Positions 8,210-16,884 are shown, numbered from the stretch's first letter. The stretch is DNA of 64,000 bases from an uncultured Porphyromonadaceae bacterium (GCA_902461565.1 CABPYL010000003.1:61666-125665); one strand, 5' to 3'. Program-made: numbers and translations. The notes: generated by a model from the letters alone, not told the origin.

Positions 8210-9394
8210 TTAAATGGATTTGAAACCGGCTTCGCGAATGCGTGCGGCAGCTTCCTTAAGCCTGTCGACAGGAGCACAAAGCGATATGCGCACGTAGCGG
8301 TCACCGTTTTTGCCGAAGATGAAACCGGGCGTTATGAACACGCGCGCCTCACGCAGAACACGGTCGGCAAGCGCCTCGCCGCTCTCCTCGCTCTCGGGAA
8401 TACGTCCCCACAGGAAAAGACCGCGCTGCGCTGGATCGAACTTCACGCCTAAGGCATTCATCACATCTTCGGCAGCCCGGCGGCGTTCCTTGTATGCCTC
8501 GTTCAACTTTGTATACCAATTTTCAGGGCATTTCAATGCTTCTGCTGCGGCAAGCATCAAAGGTTTGAACTGCCCCGAATCGATGTTGCTTTTCACCTTC
8601 AGAATCCAGCTTATGAATGTAGGATTGGAAGCCACCATACCCACGCGCCAACCGGCCATATTGTGTGCCTTGCTCAGCGAATTAAGTTCTATTCCGATAT
8701 CCTGTGCCCCGGGAATCTGAAGCAGGCTTAGTGGCTCATCGTTCAAAATAAAACTGTAGGGGTTGTCGTTTACAATCACTATCCCGTTGCGGCGCCCGAA
8801 CTCGACGGCACGGCGGAAAATCTCACGAGTGGCAGGCGCGCCTGTAGGCATGTGCGGATAATTAAGCCACATAAGCTTCACGCCATCCAACGGCATATGC
8901 TCGAGAGTGTCGAAATCCGGTTGCCATCCTCCGTCCTCGGTGAGCGGATACTTTATAATCCGGGCGCCCACCAGTTTGCTTACCGACGTGTACGTCGGAT
9001 AACCGGGATCGGGGACAAGCACCCCATCGCCGGGGTTCAGAAAAGCCATCGAAATGTGCATTATGCCTTCCTTTGAGCCAGACAATGGCAGAATCTGAGT
9101 CTTCGGGTCGAGACTGACACCATAATATTTGCCATACCACTGGGCGAAAGCGTTCCTCAGTTCAGGAATACCGATTCCCAGCTGATAGCTGTGATTACCG
9201 GGCTGACGGATAGCGGAGCAAAGGGTATCAATAGCCTGCTGTGGCGGCATCATATCGGGACCGCCTATGCCAAGCGACACGATATCGGCTCCGGCGGCAT
9301 TGAGTGCGGCCACCTCTTTCATCTTACGTTGCAGATAATATTCCTGCACAGTGGCCAGACGGTCGGCAGGATGTATCTCGTTTATTGTTTTCAT
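8210..9394 (-). CDS. PLP-dependent class I/II aminotransferase (aromatic operon)
   Basis: A fold-type I aminotransferase of 394 residues. The PLP lysine is Lys242 in SLSKAHNMAGWRVGM, the phosphate-binding region is SGSKEG, and NDNPYSF carries the pyridine-nitrogen contact. The closest look is to aspartate/LL-diaminopimelate-type enzymes. Its place between prephenate dehydratase and the DAHP synthase fusion suggests it transaminates phenylpyruvate and 4-hydroxyphenylpyruvate to phenylalanine and tyrosine. That substrate is inferred from context; a broader aspartate role is possible. It starts 6 bases after the upstream pheA stop. Confidence 0.87.
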   Translation of the reverse strand: MKTINEIHPADRLATVQEYYLQRKMKEVAALNAAGADIVSLGIGGPDMMPPQQAIDTLCSAIRQPGNHSYQLGIGIPELRNAFAQWYGKYYGVSLDPKTQILPLSGSKEGIMHISMAFLNPGDGVLVPDPGYPTYTSVSKLVGARIIKYPLTEDGGWQPDFDTLEHMPLDGVKLMWLNYPHMPTGAPATREIFRRAVEFGRRNGIVIVNDNPYSFILNDEPLSLLQIPGAQDIGIELNSLSKAHNMAGWRVGMVASNPTFISWILKVKSNIDSGQFKPLMLAAAEALKCPENWYTKLNEAYKERRRAAEDVMNALGVKFDPAQRGLFLWGRIPESEESGEALADRVLREARVFITPGFIFGKNGDRYVRISLCAPVDRLKEAAARIREAGFKSI

Positions 9395-9400
9395 GTTTGT

Positions 9401-10291
9401 TCAATTTTTAAATTCAGCATACTCACCAAGAATACGAAAATCGGTGAGCAGAGGTTTTATCGCTTCGATAGCCTGGCGGTAGCGGGCATAGTCGTCGAAT
9501 GTAAGGTCCACATAGAAACGGTACTCCCATTCGCAGCCGATTATCGGAAGCGACTGTATCTTAGAAAGATTAAGATCGTAGAACGAAAGAATAGCCAGCA
9601 CCTTGGACAGCGCGCCTTTGGTATGCGGCAAAGTGAAAACCACCGAAGCCTTGTCGGCAAATGAAGCCGGATCCACGGGAGCGTCGGCATGTGCCAGTAC
9701 AAGGAATCGGGTAAAATTATGCTTGTTCGTTTCTATGCCATACCGAAGAATCTCCAAGCCGTAGAGCCTGGCGGCCAGTTCGCCGCAGACGGCCGCCACT
9801 CCGCGGCGCTGTTCACGCACTATATCACGCGCCGCGCCGGCGGTATCGAAATCTTCCACCATCCGTAGATTACGGTGCCTCAGCAGGAATTCCTCGCACT
9901 GCATCAGCGCCATAGCGTGCGATCGCACTTCGGAAAGGCTGTCGATATCCTGACCGGGCAACGCACACAGCACATGCGATATTCGCATTTTATACTCGCC
10001 CACAACACGCAGGCTGCTTTTGCGCAGCAGCTCGTGGTTTGGGAGGATACTGCCTGCAATAGTATTGTCTATAGCCATTACGGCCACCAGCGACGAATCG
10101 GAGGCAAGCGCATCGAACATCAGCGGGAATGTGTCGCACTCCACCGGCTGTAACTGCCTGCCGGTAAAGAAACCACGTGCGGCTGCATCGTGGAAGCATC
10201 CCGCCACACCCTGAATGGCCACTCGGAGCGGCTCTACGCTATTGCCGGCTATGCCGGCTTCTGCTGTGCTGGAAGATATCGAGGTATCCAT
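9401..10291 (-). CDS. pheA: Prephenate dehydratase
   Basis: Converts prephenate to phenylpyruvate. The periplasmic-binding-like catalytic half (about 22-205) starts VAIQGVAGCFHDAAA and holds the catalytic TRF motif at 194-196 (NFTRFLVLA). An ACT domain follows at about 213-290 (VVFTLPHTKGALSKVLAIL), the usual site of phenylalanine feedback. No chorismate mutase domain is fused, since that activity sits on the DAHP synthase gene. It is the first structural gene of the operon. Its ATG lies 5 bases after the T run of the attenuator. Confidence 0.92.
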   Translation of the reverse strand: MDTSISSSTAEAGIAGNSVEPLRVAIQGVAGCFHDAAARGFFTGRQLQPVECDTFPLMFDALASDSSLVAVMAIDNTIAGSILPNHELLRKSSLRVVGEYKMRISHVLCALPGQDIDSLSEVRSHAMALMQCEEFLLRHRNLRMVEDFDTAGAARDIVREQRRGVAAVCGELAARLYGLEILRYGIETNKHNFTRFLVLAHADAPVDPASFADKASVVFTLPHTKGALSKVLAILSFYDLNLSKIQSLPIIGCEWEYRFYVDLTFDDYARYRQAIEAIKPLLTDFRILGEYAEFKN

Positions 10292-10368
10292 ATATAAAAA
10301 CGAAACCGCCTTCGTAACATCGAAAGCGGGCTAAAAGTTTATCTGTTACTGCATGCGAAATCCCGCTT
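10291..10368 (-). promoter_or_regulatory. Attenuator of the Phe/Tyr operon
   Basis: On the minus strand, CCGCTTTCG (10329 to 10321) pairs with CGAAGGCGG (10314 to 10306), with one wobble, and TTTCGTTTTTAT follows. That is an intrinsic terminator directly before pheA. The left arm can instead pair with AAGCGGG (10368 to 10362), which starts one base after the leader peptide stop, because CCCGCTT lies at 10330-10324. The two pairings exclude each other, as in classic ribosome-mediated attenuation. Confidence 0.8.
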
Positions 10369-10369
10369 C

Positions 10370-10426
10370 TTATTCCTGAGAATAAAAATAAAACGAAAAT
10401 ACGTATGCAAAATAATGTTTCATCAT
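10370..10426 (-). CDS. Phe/Tyr-rich leader peptide of the aromatic operon
   Basis: A short frame of 18 codons, MMKHYFAYVFSFYFYSQE (17 if the second ATG at 10423 is used), begins about 36 bases after the predicted transcription start. Eight of its residues are Phe or Tyr, including FYFY near the end. It is followed at once by the antiterminator arm and a terminator hairpin ahead of pheA. The expected role is to sense charged tRNA-Phe and tRNA-Tyr: stalling would free AAGCGGG to pair with CCCGCTT, while smooth translation would allow termination. The composition, position and alternative stems are seen; the mechanism is inferred. Confidence 0.82.
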   Translation of the reverse strand: MMKHYFAYVFSFYFYSQE

Positions 10427-10468
10427 CTTATCAGAGCTGTTGCATATCATAGAGCAACTAAATCTGCG

Positions 10469-10499
10469 CAAATATACGTTTTTATATCCGTACCGCAAA
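10469..10499 (-). promoter_or_regulatory. Promoter of the Phe/Tyr operon
   Basis: On the minus strand TTTG (10499 to 10496), 19 bases, then TATATTTG (10476 to 10469). The predicted RNA start near 10462 leaves a short leader before the leader-peptide ATG. Confidence 0.75.
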
Positions 10500-10578
10500 C
10501 TTTTTCTTGATTATTTCCACAAAAACGGCACATTTTGTATAATTTTTGCATCCTGCAGCCAATTTAGGCTAAAAAATA

Positions 10579-10604
10579 AGGGAGTGGGCCGAAGCCCACT
10601 CCCT
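10579..10604 (-). terminator. Terminator of the 354-residue LRR gene
   Basis: AGGGAGTGGGC (10579-10589) and GCCCACTCCCT (10594-10604) form a perfect 11-bp stem with loop CGAA. On the minus strand it runs into CTTATTTTTT, so it ends the gene finishing at 10640. Confidence 0.85.
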
Positions 10605-10639
10605 CGGGGAAGTTATTCAGATCGTATTATCGCATTGTC

Positions 10640-11695
10640 TTAATAGTTCCACTGGCAGGCAATCATTCGCAGATTCGGGCAAGCGATTGTGCGAAGGTCG
10701 GTAATCATGTTGTAACGGCAGTTGATGTAGGTGAGAGCCTGGTCGAAGCTGACGTCGAGCATGGTGAGTTCGTTATTGTTGCAGAGCAGACGCTGCAGGA
10801 ATGTCTGGTTAGCCAGTGTAAGGGTGGTTAGGTCATTGTAGGAGCAGTCCACGAATACGATATTGGGGCAGTCGGAAACGTCGAAGGAAGTGAGGTCGTT
10901 ATAGGAGCATACAATGTCCATCAGAGCCTGGCAGTCGCGCATTGCGAGCGCTTTCATGTTATTGTCCGAGCAGATGAATGTTGCGAGCGAAGGCAGACCG
11001 GAAACAATAAGGTTGGTAATCTGGTTGTCGTCGACATTGAGGTTCTGAAGTTTTGTAACACCTACAAGATTAAGGGTGGTGAGCTTGTTGTAGCCGCAAT
11101 AGAGGTTCTTGAGGGCGGTGCAGTTGGTAACACTGAGGTTCTCAAGATGGTTGCTCTGGCAGTTCACGGTCTCGAGTGTGGGCGAAGCCTGCAGATCGAG
11201 GTCTACCAGGAGGTTGGAAGCAACGTTGATGTTCTTCAGTACGGGAGCGTCTGTGATCTCGAACTCGGTAAGACGGTTGTTGTTGATCGTGAGCTTGTAA
11301 AGCTGGGTAGTACCCTGCAGGTTAATAGAGGAAAGAACGTTGCGCGAAGCGTTGAGTTCGGTAAGAGCAGCATCGTCGGAAACGTTCACCGATGTAATCT
11401 TGTTGCGGGAAACATCGACAGAAGTAAGTGACTTGAAGCCACTCAGGTCAAGGTTACCGGCAAGTTTTTTGTCTTTCCATTTGATTTCGGTAACATGGCC
11501 GCCTACAACGGTAACACCTTCCCAAGTGGAGGGATCTTTCAGGTTGGTAACTCTAAGAGCCTCGGCGTTGCTCACGCCTTTTTCGGATGTCTGGCTCATG
11601 AAATTCTGGAGTTGCTTAAGTTCGCCCTTTGCGATTTGAGCGAAGCAAGCTGCGCTACTAAGTGCCACAGCGAGCAGTAATGCGATCTTTTTCAT
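10640..11695 (-). CDS. Secreted leucine-rich-repeat protein
   Basis: Taken from MKKIALLLAVALSSAACFAQ (351 residues; an upstream ATG at 11704 adds three residues). After a signal peptide of about 20 residues and a short helical cap, residues about 75-345 are about 13 LRRs of 21 residues with the pattern L..L.V..N.L..L.V. This is closer to internalin-like LRRs than to the BspA type. The chain ends inside a repeat (MIACQWNY) with no sorting domain or anchor. One cysteine falls inside the signal region (AACFAQ), but it lacks a clear lipobox. Function is unknown; protein binding is likely from the fold. It has its own terminator and is divergent from the phosphoesterase gene. Confidence 0.82.
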   Translation of the reverse strand: MKKIALLLAVALSSAACFAQIAKGELKQLQNFMSQTSEKGVSNAEALRVTNLKDPSTWEGVTVVGGHVTEIKWKDKKLAGNLDLSGFKSLTSVDVSRNKITSVNVSDDAALTELNASRNVLSSINLQGTTQLYKLTINNNRLTEFEITDAPVLKNINVASNLLVDLDLQASPTLETVNCQSNHLENLSVTNCTALKNLYCGYNKLTTLNLVGVTKLQNLNVDDNQITNLIVSGLPSLATFICSDNNMKALAMRDCQALMDIVCSYNDLTSFDVSDCPNIVFVDCSYNDLTTLTLANQTFLQRLLCNNNELTMLDVSFDQALTYINCRYNMITDLRTIACPNLRMIACQWNY

Positions 11696-11809
11696 ATCAA
11701 TCATAAATAATAGTTGGATGTTTATTTTCGATTTTGTATTTCTAACACGCGCAATCGCGAAAAGGTTTCCGTTAGCCTAAATATTTTTTATTTTCTGCTA
11801 AGATTTATG

Positions 11810-11817
11810 TATCTTTG
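11810..11817 (+). promoter_or_regulatory. -7 element upstream of the phosphoesterase gene
   Basis: TATCTTTG matches TAnnTTTG. It overlaps a TTG that would otherwise be an in-frame start at 11815, so the ATG at 11845 is the likely start. The -33 box is weak. Confidence 0.6.
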
Positions 11818-11844
11818 CAAAATATAATACCATACCAAACAAAC

Positions 11845-13692
11845 ATGAAACCACACATCCTGCTTCTTTCGGCAGCCTTGGCAGGCGCCTTGTGCGCTGA
11901 CGCCCAACATATTGCTGTACTCAGCGATATACACGTTACTCCCGGCAACGCAAACGAGACCGCATTGCGCAATGCCGTGGCAGAAATCAACGCCACACCT
12001 TTCGATATCGTGGTTATGAACGGCGACCTCGGCAACGAAGGTTCCGACGAGGAGCTCACCAATGTAAAATCTATTCTCGACCAGATAAAGCATCCGCTGT
12101 ATGTCCTCCCCGGCAACCACGAAAGCACCTGGAGCCAGAGCGCCACAAAAACATTTGTGGATCTTTGGGGAAACGACCGCTTTGTTACCGATCTAGACAG
12201 CCTTTTGGTAATAGGCATAAACTGCGGCCCGTTCATGAAGATGGGCGACGGGCATATTAAACAGGAAGACCTGCACTGGTTGCGGAGCACATTGGGCAAA
12301 ATGGGCGCCGACGGCAAGCGCGTGCTGTCGTTCAACCATTATCCTCTGCTTCCCGACCTTGACAATTATCAGGATTACATCGAAGTACTCGAAGATTTCC
12401 CAGTTATCGGGCATATCAACGGACACTATCACCGCTGGCGCAACTATATGGCCGCAGGCAACGACAGCGGCAGCGACCTGCCGTGTGTGATGGTGCGTGC
12501 CCTCGACATGGGCAAAGGAAACTATGGATATACCGAGCTGGAAATAGACAAGGACTGGGTACATGTATACAACAAAGAGATCGGTAAACCGCGCGAGGCA
12601 AAATATGCCTTCGCCGCTACCCCGAAACACACGAAGGCCACATTCTCCGAGCATCCCGAAATCAATGTACCCGAAGGCTTCGAAGTTACCAAAGTCTGGG
12701 CCGACAGCGCTTCGGTATTCACGCGCCTGGGATTCGATGCCGAGAATATATACTTCGGCAACTCCACCGGCCACGCCCGTGCCGTGGACAAAACCAGTGG
12801 CAAGCTGAAATGGAGTGTTCCCACCGGGGCAAGTCTGTTCAGCCGTCCTGTGGCTATGAAAGGACGCGTGGCTGTGCCCATGCACAACGGCATAATGTAC
12901 CTCGACGCAAAAACAGGAAAGGAGAAGGGCAAATCGGCTTCCAAGGAAGGACCGTATGTTGCCGACGGCACCCTTACTCCTGATGGCAAAGGATATATCC
13001 AGGGCGCATACAAACGCATAGAACGCCGCAATCCCGCCAACGGCAAGCTTATTTGGAGCTACGATTCCCTTTTCAACTACTGCCAGGCCGCTCCTGCAAT
13101 CGACGGTAACGACCTCCTGTTCGGTGCCTGGGACACAAACCTGCGTATGCTTGACCTCAAGACAGGCAAACTGCGCTGGGTGTGGAACAACGGCAAAAAA
13201 GCCAACATGCTCGGTCCGGGCAACGTCGTGCCCGTAATCACGGATGAACGCGTCTACATCGTCGCTCCCGACCGTTATATGACGGCCATCGACCGGGCCT
13301 CCGGCCGACAGCTGTGGCGCGACAATTCGCACCGCTACCGCGAAAGCCTTGGCCACAGCACCGACAATACAAGAATATATGCCAAAACTATGGATGGAGA
13401 ACTCGTAGCAGTAGATGCCGCCAAACCGGACTTCAGCGAACTGTGGACTCTGGATCTTGGTCTGGGCTATGAACATGCTCCCTGTGTAGTTGTTGAAAAA
13501 GACGGTTATGTCTATACCGGCTCACGCAGAGGTATAGTTACCATCTCATCCGTTTCAGGTGAAAAACCCGAGCTTGTCGCCACCCTGCCTCTCGGCGTCA
13601 GCGAAATCAACGGTATCGACATTGACCCTGCTACAGGCGATATATATGTATCGCTTATCGAGGGTACAATATTCCGCATCGGACACAAATAA
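11845..13692 (+). CDS. Metallophosphoesterase fused to PQQ-like beta-propeller
   Basis: An exported protein of 615 residues. A signal peptide (MKPHILLLSAALAGALCADA) is followed by a calcineurin-like phosphoesterase domain at about 20-230. It has the metal motifs LSDIHV, MNGDLGN, LPGNHES, FNHYPL and NGHYHRW. Residues about 290-610 are a PQQ/YWTD-type propeller with repeats of the form DKTSGKLKWSVPTG, DLKTGKLRWVWNN and DRASGRQLWRD. The fusion suggests a periplasmic or surface phosphoesterase with a binding propeller; the substrate is unknown. The start at 11845 is chosen because the upstream in-frame TTG lies inside the promoter. Confidence 0.87.
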   Translation: MKPHILLLSAALAGALCADAQHIAVLSDIHVTPGNANETALRNAVAEINATPFDIVVMNGDLGNEGSDEELTNVKSILDQIKHPLYVLPGNHESTWSQSATKTFVDLWGNDRFVTDLDSLLVIGINCGPFMKMGDGHIKQEDLHWLRSTLGKMGADGKRVLSFNHYPLLPDLDNYQDYIEVLEDFPVIGHINGHYHRWRNYMAAGNDSGSDLPCVMVRALDMGKGNYGYTELEIDKDWVHVYNKEIGKPREAKYAFAATPKHTKATFSEHPEINVPEGFEVTKVWADSASVFTRLGFDAENIYFGNSTGHARAVDKTSGKLKWSVPTGASLFSRPVAMKGRVAVPMHNGIMYLDAKTGKEKGKSASKEGPYVADGTLTPDGKGYIQGAYKRIERRNPANGKLIWSYDSLFNYCQAAPAIDGNDLLFGAWDTNLRMLDLKTGKLRWVWNNGKKANMLGPGNVVPVITDERVYIVAPDRYMTAIDRASGRQLWRDNSHRYRESLGHSTDNTRIYAKTMDGELVAVDAAKPDFSELWTLDLGLGYEHAPCVVVEKDGYVYTGSRRGIVTISSVSGEKPELVATLPLGVSEINGIDIDPATGDIYVSLIEGTIFRIGHK

Positions 13693-13872
13693 GATTTAAT
13701 GCAGAAAAAATGATTACGGAATGTAGGACACATCATCACAAGCCTGCATAGGCATGTCCCTACAGTCATACACAAAATCCATTTCGGCAAAATATAAACC
13801 TGATATTCTTTAATTTGAAGCCGCAAACGCGGGATCACCGTTAAAAAGCGGCACCTCAGAACTATATATATC

Positions 13873-14775
13873 ATGATTACAAAATTAAACCAGCTCGTTG
13901 AAGAAGCCCGTAAACGCGGTAAACGCCGTCTGGCCGTGGCATACGGCAACGACGCCCACACGCTGCGCGCAGTGTACAATGCCTGGAAAGAAGACCTTGT
14001 GGAACCTATTATTTTCGGCGACAAGGAACGGATTCTGGACGTTTGCAGCAGCGAAGGCATCAATGCAATTTTCAAAATCGTTGACGAGAAAGATGATGTG
14101 CGCTGCGTTGAAAAGGCTGTGGCGTGCGTTGCTGCCGGAGATGCCGACGTTCTTATGAAAGGACTCGTGTCTACCGACAAATACATGCGCGGCATCCTCA
14201 ACAAGGATGCAGGCCTGTTCCCGCCCAAAGGCACTCTCAGCCACGTGTCGGTAATAGAGATTCCGGGACGCGACAAACTGCTGTGTATTTCCGATGTGGC
14301 AGTGATACCACAGCCCGATTTCAAGCAAAAAACCATTCTTATAAAGTATCTCTCGCAGGTTTCGCATACCCTCGGAGTGGAAAAACCTCTGGTGGCATGT
14401 ATCGCGCCGTCCGAGCAGGTGCTTCCTTCCGTCCCTTCGTCCACAGAAGGTGCCATACTTGCAAAAATGGCCGACCGCGGCCAGCTTGGCAACGTTGTTG
14501 TCGACGGTCCGCTGTCGCTCGACGTATCCCTCTACCCCGAAGCCGCTGAAGAAAAACATGTAAAAGGATCCTCGGTAGCCGGAAAGGCAGACTGTCTCCT
14601 GTTCCCGAACATCGAATCCGGCAACGTATTCTTCAAAGCCGCCACACACATGGGCGGCGCACAGGTGGCCGCAATCGTAGTCGGTACAAAAGTGCCGTGC
14701 GTCCTCACCTCGCGCGGCGATACTCCCGAGACAAAACTTTATTCCATAGCATTGGCCTGCCTGCGCACAAAATAA
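13873..14775 (+). CDS. ptb: Phosphate butyryltransferase
   Basis: Swaps CoA for phosphate on butyryl-CoA or branched acyl-CoA, giving the acyl phosphate. The 300-residue chain has the phosphate acetyl/butyryl-transferase fold, with ADVLMKGLVSTDKYMRGIL, CISDVAVIPQPDF, VDGPLSLDVSL and LFPNIESGN. The length matches Ptb rather than longer Pta. It is followed after 8 bases by butyrate kinase, so the pair can make ATP from acyl-CoA. In gut Bacteroidales the pair may serve butyrate or isobutyrate/isovalerate metabolism; the upstream butyryl-CoA genes are not in this window. The preceding 180-base gap holds only an imperfect hairpin near 13721-13762. Confidence 0.9.
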   Translation: MITKLNQLVEEARKRGKRRLAVAYGNDAHTLRAVYNAWKEDLVEPIIFGDKERILDVCSSEGINAIFKIVDEKDDVRCVEKAVACVAAGDADVLMKGLVSTDKYMRGILNKDAGLFPPKGTLSHVSVIEIPGRDKLLCISDVAVIPQPDFKQKTILIKYLSQVSHTLGVEKPLVACIAPSEQVLPSVPSSTEGAILAKMADRGQLGNVVVDGPLSLDVSLYPEAAEEKHVKGSSVAGKADCLLFPNIESGNVFFKAATHMGGAQVAAIVVGTKVPCVLTSRGDTPETKLYSIALACLRTK

Positions 14776-14783
14776 ACAGCACG

Positions 14784-16013
14784 ATGGATTACAGGATACT
14801 TGCAATCAATCCCGGCTCTACATCCACCAAAATAGCCGTTTACAAGAACGACAAACCAGAATTCACACTGTCGTTGGACCATTCCCGCGAGGACCTCGCG
14901 CAATTCAAACAAGTCGGCGACCAGTTCCAGTGGCGTAAAGACCTTATCGAAGCGGCGCTGGCCGAGCGCGGCGTGGACATCCGCACGCTCTCGGCGGTGA
15001 TAGGCCGCGGCGGCATCATCAGTCCTATCGAGAGCGGCGTCTACGAAGTAAACGACGACCTCCGACACGACCTGCGCAATGCCCGCATGCAGCACGCCTC
15101 AAACCTTGGCGGCCTTATAGCACGCGATATCGCTGACGAAATAGGTGTGAAATCGTATATCGCCGACCCCGTCGTGGTTGACGAAATGATGCCGTACGCA
15201 CGCATCAGCGGTCTGCCCGAACTACCGCGCGAATCGGTATTCCATGCCCTCAACCAAAAGGCTGTAGCCCGCCTATACTGCAAGGAAACAGGAAAGAGCT
15301 ACGAATCGCAGAATCTCATCGTGTGTCACATGGGCGGCGGTATCACCGTCAGTGCCCACCGTCGCGGCCGCGTTATCGACACCACCAACGCCCTCGACGG
15401 TTGCGGCCCGTTCTCGCCCGAGCGTTCAGGCTCGCTCCCTCCAGGCCCGCTGGTTCACATGTGTTTTTCCGGCAAATACACCGAAGAAGAGATGATTAAA
15501 AAAGTGCACGGCACCGGCGGTCTCTTCGCCCACCTCGGCACGACATCCATGCCTGAGGCGCTTGACAGAATTTACAAACACGACTTGCACGCTATGCTCA
15601 TAGTGCGCGCCATGTGCTACACCATCGCAAAAGAAATAGGCGCTATGGCAATCGCACTCAAAGGCGATGTGGACGCAATCCTCCTGACCGGAGGCATCGC
15701 CCACAGCAAGCGCGTTACCGACTTCATCGCCGACCATGTTAACTTTATCGCACCCATCTACGTATATCCAGGCGAAAACGAACTCAAGGCGCTGGCTGAA
15801 AACGCACTGGCAGTTCTCCGTGGCGAACGTGTTCCCAAAACATACGTCAGCGAGGCATACGATGACCCCTCGAAAATCAATGACGAAGGACGTCCCTCCA
15901 AGCTCCGCGACTGGCTCCTGTTAGCTCTGAAACAGCAGAACGCAAGCAAGAGCAAGCCACTCACAGCAATCCGTCAGTATCTCAGCAAAAAATCCAAACA
16001 ACGCGAGGACTGA
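14784..16013 (+). CDS. buk: Butyrate kinase
   Basis: An acetokinase-family kinase of 409 residues that makes ATP and carboxylate from butyryl phosphate or a branched acyl phosphate. The N-terminal phosphate motif is INPGSTSTKIAVYKND. The family signatures CHMGGGITVSAHRRGRVIDT and LTGGIAHSKR follow. Start chosen at ATG 14784 just after ptb; an upstream ATG at 14697 lies inside ptb and would add 29 unrelated residues. The tail after about 375 is basic and extends beyond the usual end. It forms an operon with ptb. Confidence 0.92.
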   Translation: MDYRILAINPGSTSTKIAVYKNDKPEFTLSLDHSREDLAQFKQVGDQFQWRKDLIEAALAERGVDIRTLSAVIGRGGIISPIESGVYEVNDDLRHDLRNARMQHASNLGGLIARDIADEIGVKSYIADPVVVDEMMPYARISGLPELPRESVFHALNQKAVARLYCKETGKSYESQNLIVCHMGGGITVSAHRRGRVIDTTNALDGCGPFSPERSGSLPPGPLVHMCFSGKYTEEEMIKKVHGTGGLFAHLGTTSMPEALDRIYKHDLHAMLIVRAMCYTIAKEIGAMAIALKGDVDAILLTGGIAHSKRVTDFIADHVNFIAPIYVYPGENELKALAENALAVLRGERVPKTYVSEAYDDPSKINDEGRPSKLRDWLLLALKQQNASKSKPLTAIRQYLSKKSKQRED

Positions 16014-16027
16014 TCCCCCTATATACA

Positions 16028-16061
16028 GCAGTGGCCGCATGCACACGGCATACGGCCACTG
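16028..16061. terminator. Bidirectional terminator between buk and the thioesterase gene
   Basis: CAGTGGCCG (16028-16036) pairs with CGGCCACTG (16053-16061), followed by TTTAT. It lies between convergent genes. Confidence 0.7.
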
Positions 16062-16077
16062 TTTATCTATCCGTCTT

Positions 16078-16821
16078 TTATATCTTCTGCCATACCAGGC
16101 GTGCTGTTATCGCTCGAGTGCCATCGGGCTGTACAATCTCGCATACGTTGGCATCCGGAGCATCACCGGCCACGCGTAGCGTTATTTCCTCGCCGTAATG
16201 ACATTCTTTATGGAAGTAGAGGTCTATACGGGCAACTGTATGCGCGTCGTAGTGCGCCAAAGACCAGAAATCGAGGATAAGGTCAATGTATCTCACTGTA
16301 TTCACATGGCGGTTGAAGTCCAGATCGCAGAATTTGAAAGTATATTTCTCCTCCTGTGCATCTTGCGGGAGCACACCTATACGCGGCGCCTTGTCCATAG
16401 GGCACGGCAAATCCACGGGGCGCACCTCTGAACTGTCGAACTGCGAAAGATCGGCAGCACAGCGGCACGCAAAATCCATCGGCAGCCACACAGATCGGGC
16501 ATAGCCGAGTATTTCCCCTTCGGGCGTAGCAATCTCGAAATTACGCTCGCTGAAACGCCGGTTATAGCTCTCCACCCACGTGGAAAGGGTATATCGCTCG
16601 TTTATTCGCGGATATCGGCGCATCTCTATACTCAGGCGGCTAAGCACCCATCCCACATTCTTTTCAATAAGCACGGCATAGCCTATGCCGAGGGCATTTG
16701 CGTGAACAGTGGCAATCTCGATTATGCGTTCTGCAAGAAGTGTTACAGGCATGAGTCCCTCGGCGTCGCTCTCGCCGGCCGTAAGGATGTATTCTCCTGA
16801 GATTCTGCTTGGTACGGACAT
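16078..16821 (-). CDS. Acyl-ACP thioesterase
   Basis: A FatA/FatB-like hot-dog thioesterase of 247 residues that releases fatty acids from acyl-carrier protein. The two hot-dog halves are visible: about 10-130 (starting with LLAERIIEIATVHANALG and the WVLSRLSIEMRRYPRI strand region) and about 145-245. The second has the catalytic-region motif DLDFNRHVNTVRYIDLIL with its Asn/His. It sits next to ptb-buk but convergent, so co-regulation is not implied. Chain-length preference cannot be read. It starts 63 bases from the terminator of the BspA-like gene upstream on the same strand. Confidence 0.88.
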   Translation of the reverse strand: MSVPSRISGEYILTAGESDAEGLMPVTLLAERIIEIATVHANALGIGYAVLIEKNVGWVLSRLSIEMRRYPRINERYTLSTWVESYNRRFSERNFEIATPEGEILGYARSVWLPMDFACRCAADLSQFDSSEVRPVDLPCPMDKAPRIGVLPQDAQEEKYTFKFCDLDFNRHVNTVRYIDLILDFWSLAHYDAHTVARIDLYFHKECHYGEEITLRVAGDAPDANVCEIVQPDGTRAITARLVWQKI

Positions 16822-16841
16822 TTTGAAGACGATTTATAACA

Positions 16842-16867
16842 AAAGACGACCCTTTCGGGCCGTCTTT
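16842..16867 (-). terminator. Terminator of the 1056-residue BspA-like gene
   Basis: AAAGACG (16842-16848) pairs with CGTCTTT (16861-16867), with an inner CCC/GGG helix. On the minus strand TTTTG follows the stem. Confidence 0.7.
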
Positions 16868-16884
16868 ATTGTGTTCAGGGAATA

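Noticed and set aside
12193..13476. A 427-codon open frame on the minus strand opposite the phosphoesterase-propeller gene
   Set aside because: The plus-strand gene has clear domain motifs throughout; the opposite frame has no recognisable domain and reflects codon bias.
13721..13762. Imperfect inverted repeat GTAGGACACAT / ATGTCCCTAC between the phosphoesterase and ptb genes
   Set aside because: Mismatched stem, no T run; not enough to call a terminator or mobile element.
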